Origin: Phialocephala subalpina
Taxonomy: Eukaryota; Ascomycota; Leotiomycetes; Helotiales; Mollisiaceae
Direction of reading: 5' to 3'
Length of the DNA stretch: 64,000 bases
Assembly: GCA_900073065.1 (NCBI GenBank)
Contig: FJOG01000007.1
Coordinates: 1,787,156 to 1,851,155, forward strand
Within the stretch, counting starts at the first letter, position 1, and the number at the start of each line of letters is the position of its first letter. The translations under genes and the position numbers were made by a program. Of this stretch, positions 34,520 through 45,726 are shown piece after piece. The notes below the pieces were generated by a model. The model was not told the DNA's origin. It searched no databases and saw nothing but the letters and a program-made list of their open reading frames with translations.

Positions 34520-35250
34520 ATCCCAGCATCGATCCATCTCATCTCATCATTAATAAATGGCATCGGGACCTTTTCGAAATGCGATTATTACGGCATCTCT
34601 TTCCAGACCGCGACAGTGCGAGCAGGGAGTCTTCTTCCCAAGGTTCGAGAATATCCTCATCTCTTCTTTCAATGCCGCGCCTGGACATGTTATGAATTGA
34701 TTGAGGTCTCGAATTTGCACGATCTGATAATCGTGAGTTCAGCTCCACACTCAGCGCTAGAACAATTCCCCTCCATATGAAACATCCTTAATGTCCGATA
34801 TGGGAACAGAATCAGCCCATCTGATTGATGGAAACATCTCCACCCTCCCAAATGAGGTTTTCTTGCATGGAAAGTACTTTAACCAAGACATCCGTGGAGC
34901 CTCACTTCCACCCAAGGACCAGACTTTGGTCTGTGCCATGAGCTTGCCCTGCTGTCAGTAGGACGGAATCCAATTCCCAAACACCGGGGAGAGAACCTGG
35001 AAGGGGCCGACCTTGAAGTCAAGTCATCCCAGGTGGACGCGGCACGCAGCTTCATATATCCTCAGCACTGCTTCCGTCATTCCTTTCCTCCTTATTGCTC
35101 GCAATTGTCTTCATTGTCAATTGTTTGCTTCTACAGCGCCTGGAGACGCCTTTCTCCTGACATTCGTTCATACATTCGAGAGACCGAAACATTTATACTT
35201 TCTTGTACAATCAAATTTTCAGCAGGTGCTGAATTATCTGTTTATTCGCC
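34520..35250. other. upstream region of the rhamnogalacturonase
   Basis: No gene supported. The last 200 bp before 35251 are CT-rich with a TATATCC-like word at about 35054, a plausible promoter and leader for the GH28 gene. Confidence 0.4.
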
Positions 35251-37191
35251 ATGTTTTCAAACATCGTTTCTGCACTTCTTGTGCCTACTCTTCTGTTCTC
35301 ATCTCTTGCTCAAGCTGAGGCGAACGTCGACCTTAGCTCTGTTGGCCCACTTACTGCCCTCTCCTCAAAATCAACCATCTGTAACGTCCTCGATTACGGC
35401 GCTGTAGCAGACAACAGCACGGATATTGGACCTGCCATCCTTTCTGCCTTTACCAACTGCGCTAAGGCGGGTGGTGCAACCATCTATATCCCTCCCGGCT
35501 CATACTCCAGTAAGCCATGCTGAAGACTGCTCTCTTACATATGGTGCTGACCAGTTCCAGTCGCGACCGGAGTCGTCCTCAACAAAGGCTCTGCATATGC
35601 CCTCCAAATCGATGGTCTCATCACCCTCACCTCTGATGGTTCTTTCGGTGGAAACGCCATAGTCATCGAAAACGCTTCCGATGTTGAAGTCTTCTCCAGC
35701 AATGGTCTCGGTGCCATCAACGGACAAGGTTACATCACAAGATTGACATCTTCCGGCCAAAATGCCAGACTATTCCGCTTCATCAGTTGTTCCGACATCT
35801 CCATCCACGATATCATCTTCGTCGACTCCCCAACTTTCCACCTAGTCTTCAACGAAGTCTCAAACATGGAAGCATACCACATCACCGTTCGTGGTCCCAA
35901 CATTGGAGGAACAGACGGAATCGACGTTACCTGCACAGATAACTGCTACATGCATGACATCGAAGTCACCAACCGCGACGAATGTATCTCCGTCAAGTCC
36001 CCATCGAACAATATCCTCATCGAAGATATCTACTGCAACCACAGCGGTGGAATGTCAATCGGATCCCTAACAGCAGACGTCACCGACACCGCAGACATCA
36101 ACACCGTCTCCAACATCACTATGCGAAACGTCTATACTTTCCAATGCACACAAATGCTCATGATCAAGACTTTCCCAGGCGGAACCGGCGCAACAGGCTA
36201 CGTCAAGGACTCCCTTTTCGAGAACTTTTGGGCCTACGATACTACCTACGCTCTCGATATTGACCAATACTGGGAATCTCACACCACACCAGACACTGGA
36301 GCTGTAGCTCTCTCCTCTCTCACATTCAGTAACTGGACCGGAACAATGGACAACGGTGCCAGCCGAGGCGCCATCGTAATCCGAGGTTCAGACATCGTCC
36401 CCGCGGTTGATATCTCGCTCTCCGATTTCGATATGTGGACTGTGAACGGCAACAAGGTTATCAATCAATGCAAGAACGTTTATGGAACTGGATACTGCGC
36501 TGCTACTTCGACAGCAGCTAGTCTGACAACCTTCACCACCTCTGTTACTTCGACGGTTGCCCCGACTGGTTTCGTGACACCAACTAGCCCAGCTTGGGGT
36601 GTTGCTGGATACGGAACAACGGATCCAATCCCCGTCTACACCCCAGCTGCTTTCTGGTCCCCTGCTTCAAGCGGCGTTGCTTCAGGGTCTGTGGCTGCGA
36701 GTACAACAGCTTCTGTCGCGAAGAGCACATCGGCAGCTGTATCGAGTCAGAAGACTTCTAGCGGTGTGAAGGTCGTTGCTACCGCTTCTTCATCCTCGGC
36801 TGTCGTCAAGACCTCCTCAGTATCATCTGTCAAAGCCGCTTCTGCTGTTACGAAGTCTTCATCCTCGACTAGCACTGCTGCTGGTGTTGTTGTTAGCTCG
36901 AGCTCGACTGTGAAGCTGTCGCGCACGCTGGCCTCAACCTCCCTCTCAACGGCCACCCCAACTCCGACTACTCTCGTCGCTGTCGCTTCCTCCTCCATCG
37001 CCTCTATCCCAGCTTCAACCTCGGTCGCAGTTTCGAGTTCCAAGGTGGTTAGTTCAGCAGCAAGCTCAAGCACAGGTGCGTCTATCCCCAAATACAACCA
37101 GTGCGGTGGACAAGGCTGGTCTCTCCCTTCGACCTGTGTTTCTGGCACGAGTTGCGTCGTGCAGAATGAGTGGTATTCTCAATGCCTGTAA
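35251..37191 (+). CDS. Rhamnogalacturonan hydrolase (GH28) with C-terminal CBM1
   Basis: Two exons, join(35251..35509, 35555..37191), 631 aa. Signal peptide MFSNIVSALLVPTLLFSSLAQA (1-22). The beta-helix domain (about 40-440) starts VLDYGAVADNSTDIGPAI and carries GGTDGIDV (Asp207) and NRDECISVKSP (Asp228, Glu229), where polygalacturonases have DD. HSGGMSIGS replaces the GHG motif, and MIKTFPGG is present. This pattern marks rhamnogalacturonan hydrolases rather than polygalacturonases. A Ser/Thr/Ala/Val linker of about 150 aa leads to a fungal cellulose-binding module (about 596-631) with four Cys and aromatic residues in QCGGQGWSLPSTC and NEWYSQCL. The enzyme is secreted and cuts the pectin RG-I backbone; the CBM1 would hold it on cellulose. 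A CBM1 on this enzyme class is less common. Confidence 0.9.
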
Positions 37192-38330
37192 TACAATTTG
37201 GCTGACTTGCCTTCCTTTCTTCAGGCTTCGGCGGATTTGGAAGTGGCTTTGGAGCTCCATCTGGATCTGCTTTCGCATCAGGATTTGGGGGAGGCTTTGG
37301 AACGGGGAGGGTGACGAGAACGAGGCTGGCGCATACGCCGAGTGCGAGTGCGAAGCCTGTGAGCACGGCTGCTGCGTTGGGAGAGAGTACTTCTGGTGAA
37401 GACGACGACTCCTGCGATGGAGACTTTTAATGCGGTGGAGTTTTGATTCTTTCTTGTATATATTTATGGTCGAAGGACAAAAAATGAAGAGGACCAAAGA
37501 GCTTGAAGCTCTATACACATTCAAATCACACAATCTCTATCCAAATTCTCACCTTTCACCTTTCGCCTTCCACATACCTCCCAACCCCAATCTCCCCATC
37601 CATTTCCAAGCCAGGCTAGGGAAACGCCCTCGTGCGCATGACCAACATTAAAAGTCATCCGGTACAATACCACATCAAGAATCGCACAGTATAGAATGAA
37701 GAAACGAAGAATCCTAAGGGTTCCAAACAATTCAACCCCGCATCACAAGCTTGAAGTCGTGGTGGAGGATAGAGGACCGAGGAGGTACCTGGAGAATTGG
37801 GAGCAGGAGAAGCCGCTAATGCATGTCACCATGACTTGCATCAGGACATGTCAAAAATGGATGCAAGTCATGCCAAAATGCCCTTTTTGCGATATGCAAC
37901 AAAACTCCAACCCAAGAGAATCATTGGCTAGAATTTATGTGTGAGAGGGGAAAATGCTCCGTCATTGGTTGGGTGTGATTCAAGGGGAGGCGAGGGTCGG
38001 CACGTGAAATATGAAAAGCTGGAGCTGAGCGGCAGTTGATGAGGGATTTTGTGATGCTACGCAGATACCAAGTAGGTGTCATCGAGGAACTTTCACATGG
38101 TTAAGTCTTCCATGAAGCTCTGGTTGCGAACTTGAGATGGAATGCCTGCGACGAAAAACATGGTCGCGTGTACCATTATCTTCTCTTTCCTCGAGGTAAC
38201 CCTTACCCTTGCCTCCAATGCAGATGCCTCATGCCATGAAAAAGCTCTCCCACTAATCACTTAGTTCTTAATTGCTAAAATAAGCAGATCAACAAGAGAG
38301 CAGAGAATAGAGGAGGAACGCAATACACTA
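37192..38330. other. intergenic with one copy of the dispersed 27-bp motif
   Basis: No supported gene. The minus-strand copy of the motif shared with the 58.9-60.2 kb array lies at 37877-37903 (AATGCCCTTTTTGCGATATG then CAACAAAA). Confidence 0.5.
37877..37903 (-). repeat. Dispersed copy of the 27-bp array motif
   Basis: Reverse complement of the motif core TTGTTGCATATCGC plus AAAAAGGGCATT. Same word as in the tandem array at 58.9-60.2 kb, without the rest of the array unit. Confidence 0.6.
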
Positions 38331-38334
38331 ATGC

Positions 38335-38720
38335 TCACGCTGCTCTAGGGCCATCTTTCATCCAAGCAGATGTTTTTGCCCCGCCTACAATCTCAACTGC
38401 ATCTTTCCAGCCACTCTCCATTCCCCTTCCCCAATAAATTCCTAAAGCAACAGCACTCGCAACCCCCAACCTTCAGGATCAAAAATTGATGCCATCAGCG
38501 TCTCGAGATATCCGTCTTCGTTGCGATTTTCAGCAAGTAACTGCCAAGAAGCAGCAGCCGCTGTTGCCAGCGCCGTATCGGGAAGAAATAACGATATGTG
38601 AATGGAGTTCTCATCGGAATCCTTTGGAGTACAGGTCGTATCCCCGTCTCCGTAGATTTCGAATACCGAGGAAGGTAGCTAGTGTCGGAGGAAAGGGTTG
38701 GAATTCGTGTTCGTTACGCG
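38335..38720 (-). pseudogene. 3' fragment of an unidentified gene
   Basis: On the minus strand about 70 codons look coding (VFEIYGDGDTTC, then DENSIHISLFLPDTALAT, then LMASIFDPEGWG). After a shift near 38450 a second frame continues ASAVALGIYWGRGMESGWKD and AVEIVGGAKTSAWMKDG to a TGA at 38335. The 5' part is missing and would lie in the AT-rich block to the right. I do not recognise the family. Either an intron or an indel separates the two parts. Confidence 0.4.
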
Positions 38721-38759
38721 TTTCATTGCCACCTATCGAAAGATGATTGTAGAACGTAC

Positions 38760-39130
38760 GTTTATCGAGTATGAAATAATCGCAATATTTGGATTAGAGC
38801 TTAGAGAAATCGTAGCGGCGGATTGGAAGAATTATACGTAATTAAATATTAAGCCGATTACTTGAAATATAAATATATTTAATTAAGCTTTAATTTATTT
38901 ACAAGTCTTAAGATATTTCAAAAGGGGCCCGAATTAATAATTAGATTATAATATAATTACAAATAGAGAGGTTTTGGTATTTCTTGGCGATAGCTCTCCC
39001 CGATATTACGTAAAGGGGAAAATCCTTAATAGATTAATCAAAGAATTATATTTGATACTCTTATCGAAGTTTGGGAAAAACGATTATTTTGATTTCAATT
39101 TAGTGCCGGTCTAAAAATCCGTTGGTATTT
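38760..39130. repeat. AT-rich RIP-type block with a partly readable relic
   Basis: About 370 bp of raised AT content. The 39025-39125 part is less mutated and can be read as RLIKELYLILLSKFGKNDYF followed by DFNLVPV; the same stretch exists in fully AT-converted form at 9175-9290. It is therefore a dispersed repeat at two mutation stages. The element is not identified. Confidence 0.6.
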
Positions 39131-39320
39131 GTTCCCCTTTTCCCTTCCTAAGTTGGCAGATCAGGTTTTCTTTTCCTTGCACAGTACTGTATCCTCGACT
39201 CAAACGTAGAGGTAGTGTAGAATCGAGTAGTCAATCGAAGCGGTTGAACACAAACAGGAGGCCATATGTGTGGTAAAAGTGGTATAAAGGCCACAGCTTT
39301 CAGGAACCTGTAAAATGTCG

Positions 39321-41570
39321 CTACTGAATCAATATAGGATGAGAAACTTTCCTACAAACACGCAAACAGCATTCCAAACATGCTTCTCCCCGTATCACCA
39401 AGGGAACATACAAATTTCCGCAAGCAAGAGAAACAAGTCGAAGACCGTCGCAGCCGCTAACAGGGACCACCGCAATCTCGCCGGTGGCATTATCTTCACA
39501 GCGCCTTACAGGTACCGTTGGGTCGATTGGATGTGCATGTTTCGTAAAGTTATCGAGCTCCTCAAGAGCTGTATCAGGTGAATGACGACAATTTTCGACC
39601 ATTAGTGCCGTGGCCAAGTTAGCCAATGCACGGGATGGTGAAACAGTAGTAAGGGCCAATTTGCCGCTGGCTCCTTGCAAGCCTAAGCTCACTTCTAGAA
39701 CGTGTTCGTTAACCTGAACTCTCCAATCGACCTTGAGCTCTGGAAACTGATTCCATGGTTTTATTACAGCTGTTGCATCCTGGGCCTGAGTTACCCCGGC
39801 TGCTACCTCCTCGAGGACCACATGGGCTTTGACCAACTTATAGGTTTCTTCCTCGTAGCGGAAGACACCACTATTCAATTGAAGTGACAAAAATCCGTGT
39901 TTGGGAGCAATTTCTGTGTCGAAGATGGTCGGCCAAATGGCTTGTCCCAAACTAGAGGACGCAACCCAATCGTGGGCTTTCAGTTCATCTCCGACGTCGT
40001 GGCCAGCTAAGGTCAAAGCCCAATCGAGCAACTGGTCAAAATCCACAACAGATATGTTGCCGGAAAATAGAATAGACGTAATGGTTGACCTAATCTCCGA
40101 TTGTCTGTTCTGGTGACTGCGTACTGGGATCCGGATTCGAAGATTACCAGGATAAACAAAGAGTGACAGTGCAAGAATGTCGGCAAGTACATTTGATATG
40201 TTGTCCATGAACACATCGCACTCGCATGGATTATACGGGCCCTCGAAGCTCTCGGGCTTTTCTGTGCATTTCCAGCAGAGGCATTGATCCTTTAACGACT
40301 GGAGATGCTGTTTAACAAATGGGAGATCCGTCACACGGCGCCCTTTCTCGAGTGGTTTTAATTCTGGATCTCTGATCCCAGTCAAACGGCTGAGCATTGA
40401 AGCCATAATGTGCTTCTCGGGAAAAGGGCGAAGCCTGAGATTATCAAGGTCTTCTGGAAGACTTTGATTGCTCGACAAGTATCTGAGGCGTTCACCTTCC
40501 GCAAGCCATGATTCAATGCCGTCCCGGTAATTGTAAGGGTGATATGTCGAGAACCGGATGTATTCGGTGACTTCATAAAGCGCATAGGGGATAATATCTT
40601 CGAACGCTCGCTTGTTGTCTCCACTGTCAACTCCAATGCATTCAAGGAGCCATTTGCCGTACTCGTCGATAGATGGCATCCCTCGCCAGCTTGTGCTCAC
40701 TTTGCCATTGTCCAAAAGCGTTTCAATTCCAGTAATACAACGAGTCCGGGTTAATGTGAAGGCTCGAGCAGCGCCTTGATGATCCGTAGGAAGATGCGTG
40801 ATACAGACGTGAACTGGTTTCCCACCTGAGATATTCCTTCCATCATGGCTAAAAACCGTAGGAGGGAAGCCCAAACACCATTCAGTGAAAGCTGCGACCC
40901 AGGCTGTACAGCCTCTCGTCTTGATAGTGATTCTGGTTACGAAGTTTTCGGATTCTTCGCCAACACGGTAGGACTCGCGAAATACATCGACTAATCTTCT
41001 CAGACCATCGGCTTCGGGAAATGCCCCGGCGAAGCTTGGATCTTCTCGAACTCCCGCGAAGGCAGTGCCTAGCTTACGTTGCCAACCTAAAACGAGGTTC
41101 GTAAATCCTGCAGCGGTACATCGCTGTTCAAGCGCAGAAAATAAGTCGTATAGATTTCTGGAAGTTGGAAGGTGGGTATGGTCTGGCGTAAGGCTCTTGA
41201 GCATCAAATGTACTACATCGGCAGCTTTATGTGGTGTCATCGACGAGATTAAAGCTGATGCGAGACCTAGAAATCGCAGGCCTGCTTCATTCCTGCCCAG
41301 TACTGTAGCAGAGTCATCGGTTGCAAATCCCACATAACTCTTCAAGAACCTAACTGGCAGGGGTTGTGGTGTGGGAAGTACTCTCTTCTGGATTGTGTCA
41401 ACGGTCCTCCGGGCCATTGCGATTGTGTTTCCAAAATCTTGGCAAGCCAGAATTGCAAGTGCCTGCACATTATCCTCTCTGGATGCGATGATATAGTCTC
41501 GGATAGAGGAACCGGCGGCCGCAACTGAACGGTCTAGATTCCACGTGATCGAAATCGGATTATTGGCCAT
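39321..41570 (-). CDS. Large orphan protein, 749 aa, unknown function
   Basis: A single uninterrupted exon; the start is the ATG at 41570 (MANNPISITWNLD), since codons further upstream are non-ATG. No signal peptide or transmembrane helix. Alternating helical and strand-like stretches run throughout (for example LAILACQDFGNTIAMARRTV near 50-70). The one Cys cluster, CLCWKCTEK with CECDVF about 13 residues later (near residue 450), could bind metal. I recall unnamed fungal proteins of similar N-terminus but no function. It sits as an island between RIP blocks (38.76-39.13 and 41.83-42.30 kb) yet its own frame is intact, so it is either single-copy or selected. NLR and MYND genes lie nearby. 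Confidence 0.7.
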   Translation of the reverse strand: MANNPISITWNLDRSVAAAGSSIRDYIIASREDNVQALAILACQDFGNTIAMARRTVDTIQKRVLPTPQPLPVRFLKSYVGFATDDSATVLGRNEAGLRFLGLASALISSMTPHKAADVVHLMLKSLTPDHTHLPTSRNLYDLFSALEQRCTAAGFTNLVLGWQRKLGTAFAGVREDPSFAGAFPEADGLRRLVDVFRESYRVGEESENFVTRITIKTRGCTAWVAAFTEWCLGFPPTVFSHDGRNISGGKPVHVCITHLPTDHQGAARAFTLTRTRCITGIETLLDNGKVSTSWRGMPSIDEYGKWLLECIGVDSGDNKRAFEDIIPYALYEVTEYIRFSTYHPYNYRDGIESWLAEGERLRYLSSNQSLPEDLDNLRLRPFPEKHIMASMLSRLTGIRDPELKPLEKGRRVTDLPFVKQHLQSLKDQCLCWKCTEKPESFEGPYNPCECDVFMDNISNVLADILALSLFVYPGNLRIRIPVRSHQNRQSEIRSTITSILFSGNISVVDFDQLLDWALTLAGHDVGDELKAHDWVASSSLGQAIWPTIFDTEIAPKHGFLSLQLNSGVFRYEEETYKLVKAHVVLEEVAAGVTQAQDATAVIKPWNQFPELKVDWRVQVNEHVLEVSLGLQGASGKLALTTVSPSRALANLATALMVENCRHSPDTALEELDNFTKHAHPIDPTVPVRRCEDNATGEIAVVPVSGCDGLRLVSLACGNLYVPLVIRGEACLECCLRVCRKVSHPILIQ

Positions 41571-42587
41571 GATGAGAGAAGGATGCACAATAAGCAAGGG
41601 TATTTAGAGCGACAACTTAATCTTTGAGATTGAGTAAATGGTAATGTATAGGTATTTATCTTTGCAATTCGTGAGCCTGATACCTGACATTGTTAAGATC
41701 AGGCTGTGAGAAATAGCAATGACGTGTCAATCACGTGACAGACGCCTGGAAACCTGAACGCCCTTCCAATCGGGATGTCAGCAAAGGTGTCTGCTATTTA
41801 AACTTGATAAGTTATAACTATAGTCAAGGAAAATGAAAACGTTCGAATAGAATTTATATACTATAAATTTGATAATTATTTTATTAGAAATATTAAATAA
41901 TTTAATAATTTTCTAATATAATATAAACTTTTAAAAATTAAAAATTAATTTTAAAAAGTTGTAATAATTATTAAAATTATAATAATAATATTAAAAACTT
42001 TTTTAATATAAATTTAATATAAAATTAATAATATAATTTTTTTTATAAATTAAATAAATTTTAATATTTCGAAATAATTATAATATATAATTTATATAAA
42101 ATTATAATCTTAGTATATAAAAAAAATTAAATATATTTAAAATTAATTTTTTCTTTTAATAAAAAAAAATTCTTAAAATATAAAAATAAATATTATTAAA
42201 TAAAATAATTTTATATAATTATATATTTAAATTATTTATTTCTAAAAAACAATTCTTAAAATTCTTAAAATTATAAGATCATATAAATCCTAAGAACAAA
42301 CGGTAATACGGACTTAGTCAGATTATCCATACCACGTGACAGGCCACGTGATAATATTGGTGCATATAAATTCTTCCTCTTCCTCCCTTTCTTTCTCCTG
42401 TATCTTAGTCTCCTAAGTAATAGAATGCAGACAAGTACAGGGCCTCACACCTCTCTCTTGCTTTGTGCTGTTACATAAAGCAGTTGGGTGGTCGGTGACA
42501 GTTCACCCTGCAGCCGGGAGAAAACGTGGTACAGGCCCTCTACTGCCGCTTCAACAATTTGACACTACGACCTTCGCAAGCCTCAAC
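41571..42587. promoter_or_regulatory. Divergent intergenic region with RIP block and CACGTG sites
   Basis: Separates the divergently transcribed orphan gene (left, minus) and MYND/DUF4470 gene (right, plus). About 41830-42290 is nearly pure A/T, a RIP-type block. CACGTG cores occur at about 41732 (TCACGTGA), 42334 and 42348, the latter two within 20 bp of each other and about 240 bp before the MYND ATG. A TATAAAT-like word lies at about 42364. CACGTG is the core for fungal bHLH factors, an inference only. Confidence 0.5.
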
Positions 42588-44570
42588 ATGAGCTCCGTGC
42601 CGTCGGTCCAGCCTGACAATGCGGCCTTCCTGAATCCCGCCCTCTGCGCAAACACTGAACGAAAGGCTGATAGCAAGGAGTCGCAATGCCAAAATACAGC
42701 CGGCCTGGTCTGTGGCTCCTGCAAATTGGTTCAGGTATGTTGCTTACTTCACCCTTCCCGTAAGACGCTTCGCGCCGGCTAGGTCTCAGAGCACTGCAAA
42801 AACTACCCACGGCGTGTATAAACCTGACGTTTTTAAGTATTGCTCTAAAGAATGTCAGAAAACGAACTGGCCTCACCACAAGAAGATCTGCAAGTCCGAC
42901 CTCATGAAGAGCGAATACGTCCCAGGCTGGATCAAGCAAGGCCGTCTTCCCAACTGGGTCTCCGACAACGGACTCTCATCGGATTTCGGCGTGAACCAAT
43001 ATCTCTGGGGAAACATGCCGGCCGTGGATATACTAAACATAGAAGAGAGCGAGAGTATCTGCGATATTCATCGCGATATGGATTTACTCTTCGCTGCATC
43101 AGGAGATATCCGAAACGTCGTTAAGTCTATCATGGAAGGTCTCTCAGATGGATACGATGGCCGATGCACGCTTGTCATCAACGATATCAATTTCATGGTC
43201 GTCGCGCGCAACGCTATCCTGCTATTCGTCGCACTAAGCCTGGAACCCGATGAAGCAGTCACGATAATGATACACGTGTGGTATTCAGCGCTACTGCCAC
43301 ATGTCATGACAGACACCCTTTGCCACGTGGCACTGGGACGCATTTTTGAAGTTTGCGAGAAGATTAAGGATAAGCCATCGACTTCCCTCCAAGCAAAGAC
43401 CTTTTCTTTCGGAAAGAGATCCCTGCGATTAGTGCTAAAGAAGCACCAATGGGACGAGCTGAAGGATTATTTCAATGTTCCGCGGGGTTTGACGCAGGAG
43501 AATGCGCAGGCAATTCGGCGTCGCGTCATGTTAGCTCCGGAGAGGGTCGATTATTTGCATCGTGCGTTGTGCAATCAGCCTTCTCCGATCCGAGTAGCAA
43601 CAGTAACGTTTCGCGAAGACGGTATTATTTTGCCACATGGCGCATCGAGAGATAAGTTCGACACACCCAATCCGTGAGCAGCTCCCCATCATCCTTCCAC
43701 GTTCGTGGCCCGGCTGACTTTATAAGCACATTCTTTCACGAGGATCGAGTCTGGCCTATGAGAGATGACGCGGATCCACTGGCAGGCTGGGACTACCACG
43801 AGTACATCAAGTTCGCACCAAAAGCTACCAATGATGTCATGGGAAGTTTCTTCTTCTTCCTAAGAGATGCACTTTTGCGTTTCTGTAAGCGTATCAAGGA
43901 TATCAATATCCATTTCCGGCTCTTCAACGTTGATGCTCGAGAGCTTCCGGATCATCTTAGCACGGAGGAATCTCAGTTCGACCGCATCGAGGTAGGTATA
44001 AGTTTTCTCCTGACCCCACTAGCAAGCACATGATGACAGTTGATACGAATATAGGTCTCAAACATCTGCGATCGCGGATACGTCGGACCCGAAAAAATCC
44101 TTTCCACATTTAGCACGCTCCTCAAATCAAAGACCATCAACCCAAAAGCAATACTGCTAATGCTCTTTCTAAACGCCGTCAGCGAGGTATATCACTACAA
44201 TGACCCGAACGGCAAGCAGCGCTTTAATGAGTCTCGAGTACTAATGCAGAAATTCATACCCGTAACGCCGATGACACTCATGGCCATGATGGCCGGTGGC
44301 GCGAGTACAATGAGCAGCCCGGAGATGATCCGAATCTCTTCATGCTATACGATGTTCGGCGATTTCGAAAAGGCGTTTGGCACTTTCTTGAAGGACGTCA
44401 AGATGCACAAGTTGACGAAGAAGTATGGGATGAAGATTAAGGAGAAGCATTCTATTATCGAGCCTTGGCCGTTGGTGGTCACGGAAAAGACTACGAAGGA
44501 AGAGTTTGAGATAAGATGTGCTACTACACATACGGGGTGCGAACGGTATATGGAGTTTGAGAGGGTATAA
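42588..44570 (+). CDS. MYND zinc finger and DUF4470 protein
   Basis: Four exons join in phase, join(42588..42734, 42838..43673, 43727..43991, 44055..44570), 587 aa. The N-terminal MYND finger spans the first intron: CQNTAGLVCGSCKLVQ then YCSKECQKTNWPHHKKIC, with all Cys/His ligands. The DUF4470 domain (PF14737) follows from about residue 105: LWGNMPAVDILNIEESESIC, DMDLLFAASGDIRNVVKSI, and NDINFMVVARNAILLFVALS. The C-terminal part has FDRIEVSNICDRGYVGPEKI and GAGAST-like helices typical of the family. MYND fingers bind proline-rich peptides; the role of MYND-DUF4470 proteins in fungi is unknown. The start is the ATG nearest the finger. CACGTG sites lie upstream. Confidence 0.85.
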
Positions 44571-45232
44571 GGAATATGCATAGCTTGAACAGATATGTGG
44601 ACGATGGTGCGTAAGGAGAGGAAGATATAAGCATTGGGCGATTTTTTCACTCTAATGGCCGAATGACATGCTAGAAACAAACAAGAAACGCGGGAAAAGA
44701 ATGAGCAGAAAACATTGTAAACTGAATGAAAAGTGGGGATTGACTGATAAAGCTGGACTTGTGATCGTGCAATTGTCAACACGAACTGTCAAAGTATTGT
44801 GACTCGAGTCGAAAACAAGATTCGAATCTGTCACCAGCGGATGATATTTGACCGGCAGTGTACTCAGAACTGGAAGGCATTGAGTTGATGTCTGATGGTT
44901 AGGCTCCGACTGCCATTCCTCCCATTGAATACTCAAAGCCGCCTACCAGGGGTTACGATCAGAAAGAGCTTGACGAACCCACTTCGTTTCGCATTTCGTG
45001 GGCCGATTCCTTAATTGAAAGGAATATTCGGGCCTGTAGAGCCGTCGTACGAACCACCTCGAATTCCAAGAATTGAACTTCCAAGATCCCAGGCAAACCA
45101 GGAGCTGGCGAGCGTCGAGACATTTGTTTTCCCGTTGAAATAACAGGAACTCGTAGTGATATTTCGAGTGGGATAGAGGCTGGTGATGAAGGTATCACTG
45201 GCTGCTTTTCGTATCAACGTCTTAACAAAAAA
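44571..45232. other. intergenic
   Basis: The 3' flanks of the MYND gene and of the small membrane protein gene converge here. A minus-strand frame at 45011-45217 (TLASSWFAWDLGSSILGIRG) looks somewhat protein-like and may be another exon of the 45.2-45.7 kb gene. Confidence 0.3.
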
Positions 45233-45726
45233 TCAAGGGAACGGACACCAAGTACACGACCGAGATTTGGGGGCAACGCCTGCCACGATAGAAGTTGTAA
45301 TCAAACCAGCAAACATGAAAGACAAGGAGATGTGCCAGGCCTTCGCTTGATCTTTCCAAGATCCCAAACCTAACAAAAAACTAAAACTGACGCCGAGAAT
45401 TTCCACCATTGGTAGCTTCTGTCCCGGTCTTATTGTACACTTGTACACCAAAGTCTGCGTATTTGACCCGTCGTGAATATGGAGATCGCAGTTGCTATGA
45501 CAGTGATTCCAGCGACGTAGATTTCGCCGACCCATACAGGCAATATGCCCAAGCCGATGCGTCCATCCCCAATGAAGGCTCTGTAAAATCCGAACTCGAT
45601 TTCTGAGAAAGGAATTGCCATAAGGGAGCCTGTGGTCGCAAGCAGAAGAATAATGGCAAATACAGGCGCAAACATCGATGGTTTGAATGTATTGAGAGGC
45701 ACGGATGTGATGGATTGACTGGCCAT
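45233..45726 (-). CDS. Four-helix membrane protein (hypothetical)
   Basis: Two exons, complement(45233..45380, 45449..45726), give 141 aa in phase from the ATG at 45726. Exon 1 has helices at SMFAPVFAIILLLATTGSL and VGEIYVAGITVIATAISIFT; exon 2 has a short hydrophobic stretch after the junction and FMFAGLITTSIVAGVAP. The splice (donor GTGTAC, acceptor TTTTAG, 67-68 bp) is my choice and could be wrong; a further downstream exon is possible. No family recognised. Confidence 0.4.

Noticed and set aside
36747..37148. 133-aa minus-strand acidic ORF
   Set aside because: Antisense of the Ser/Thr/Val linker and CBM1 of the rhamnogalacturonase.
42712..43677. 321-aa ORF starting MAPANWF
   Set aside because: Non-ATG start inside the first exon and intron; the spliced model from 42588 restores the MYND finger.
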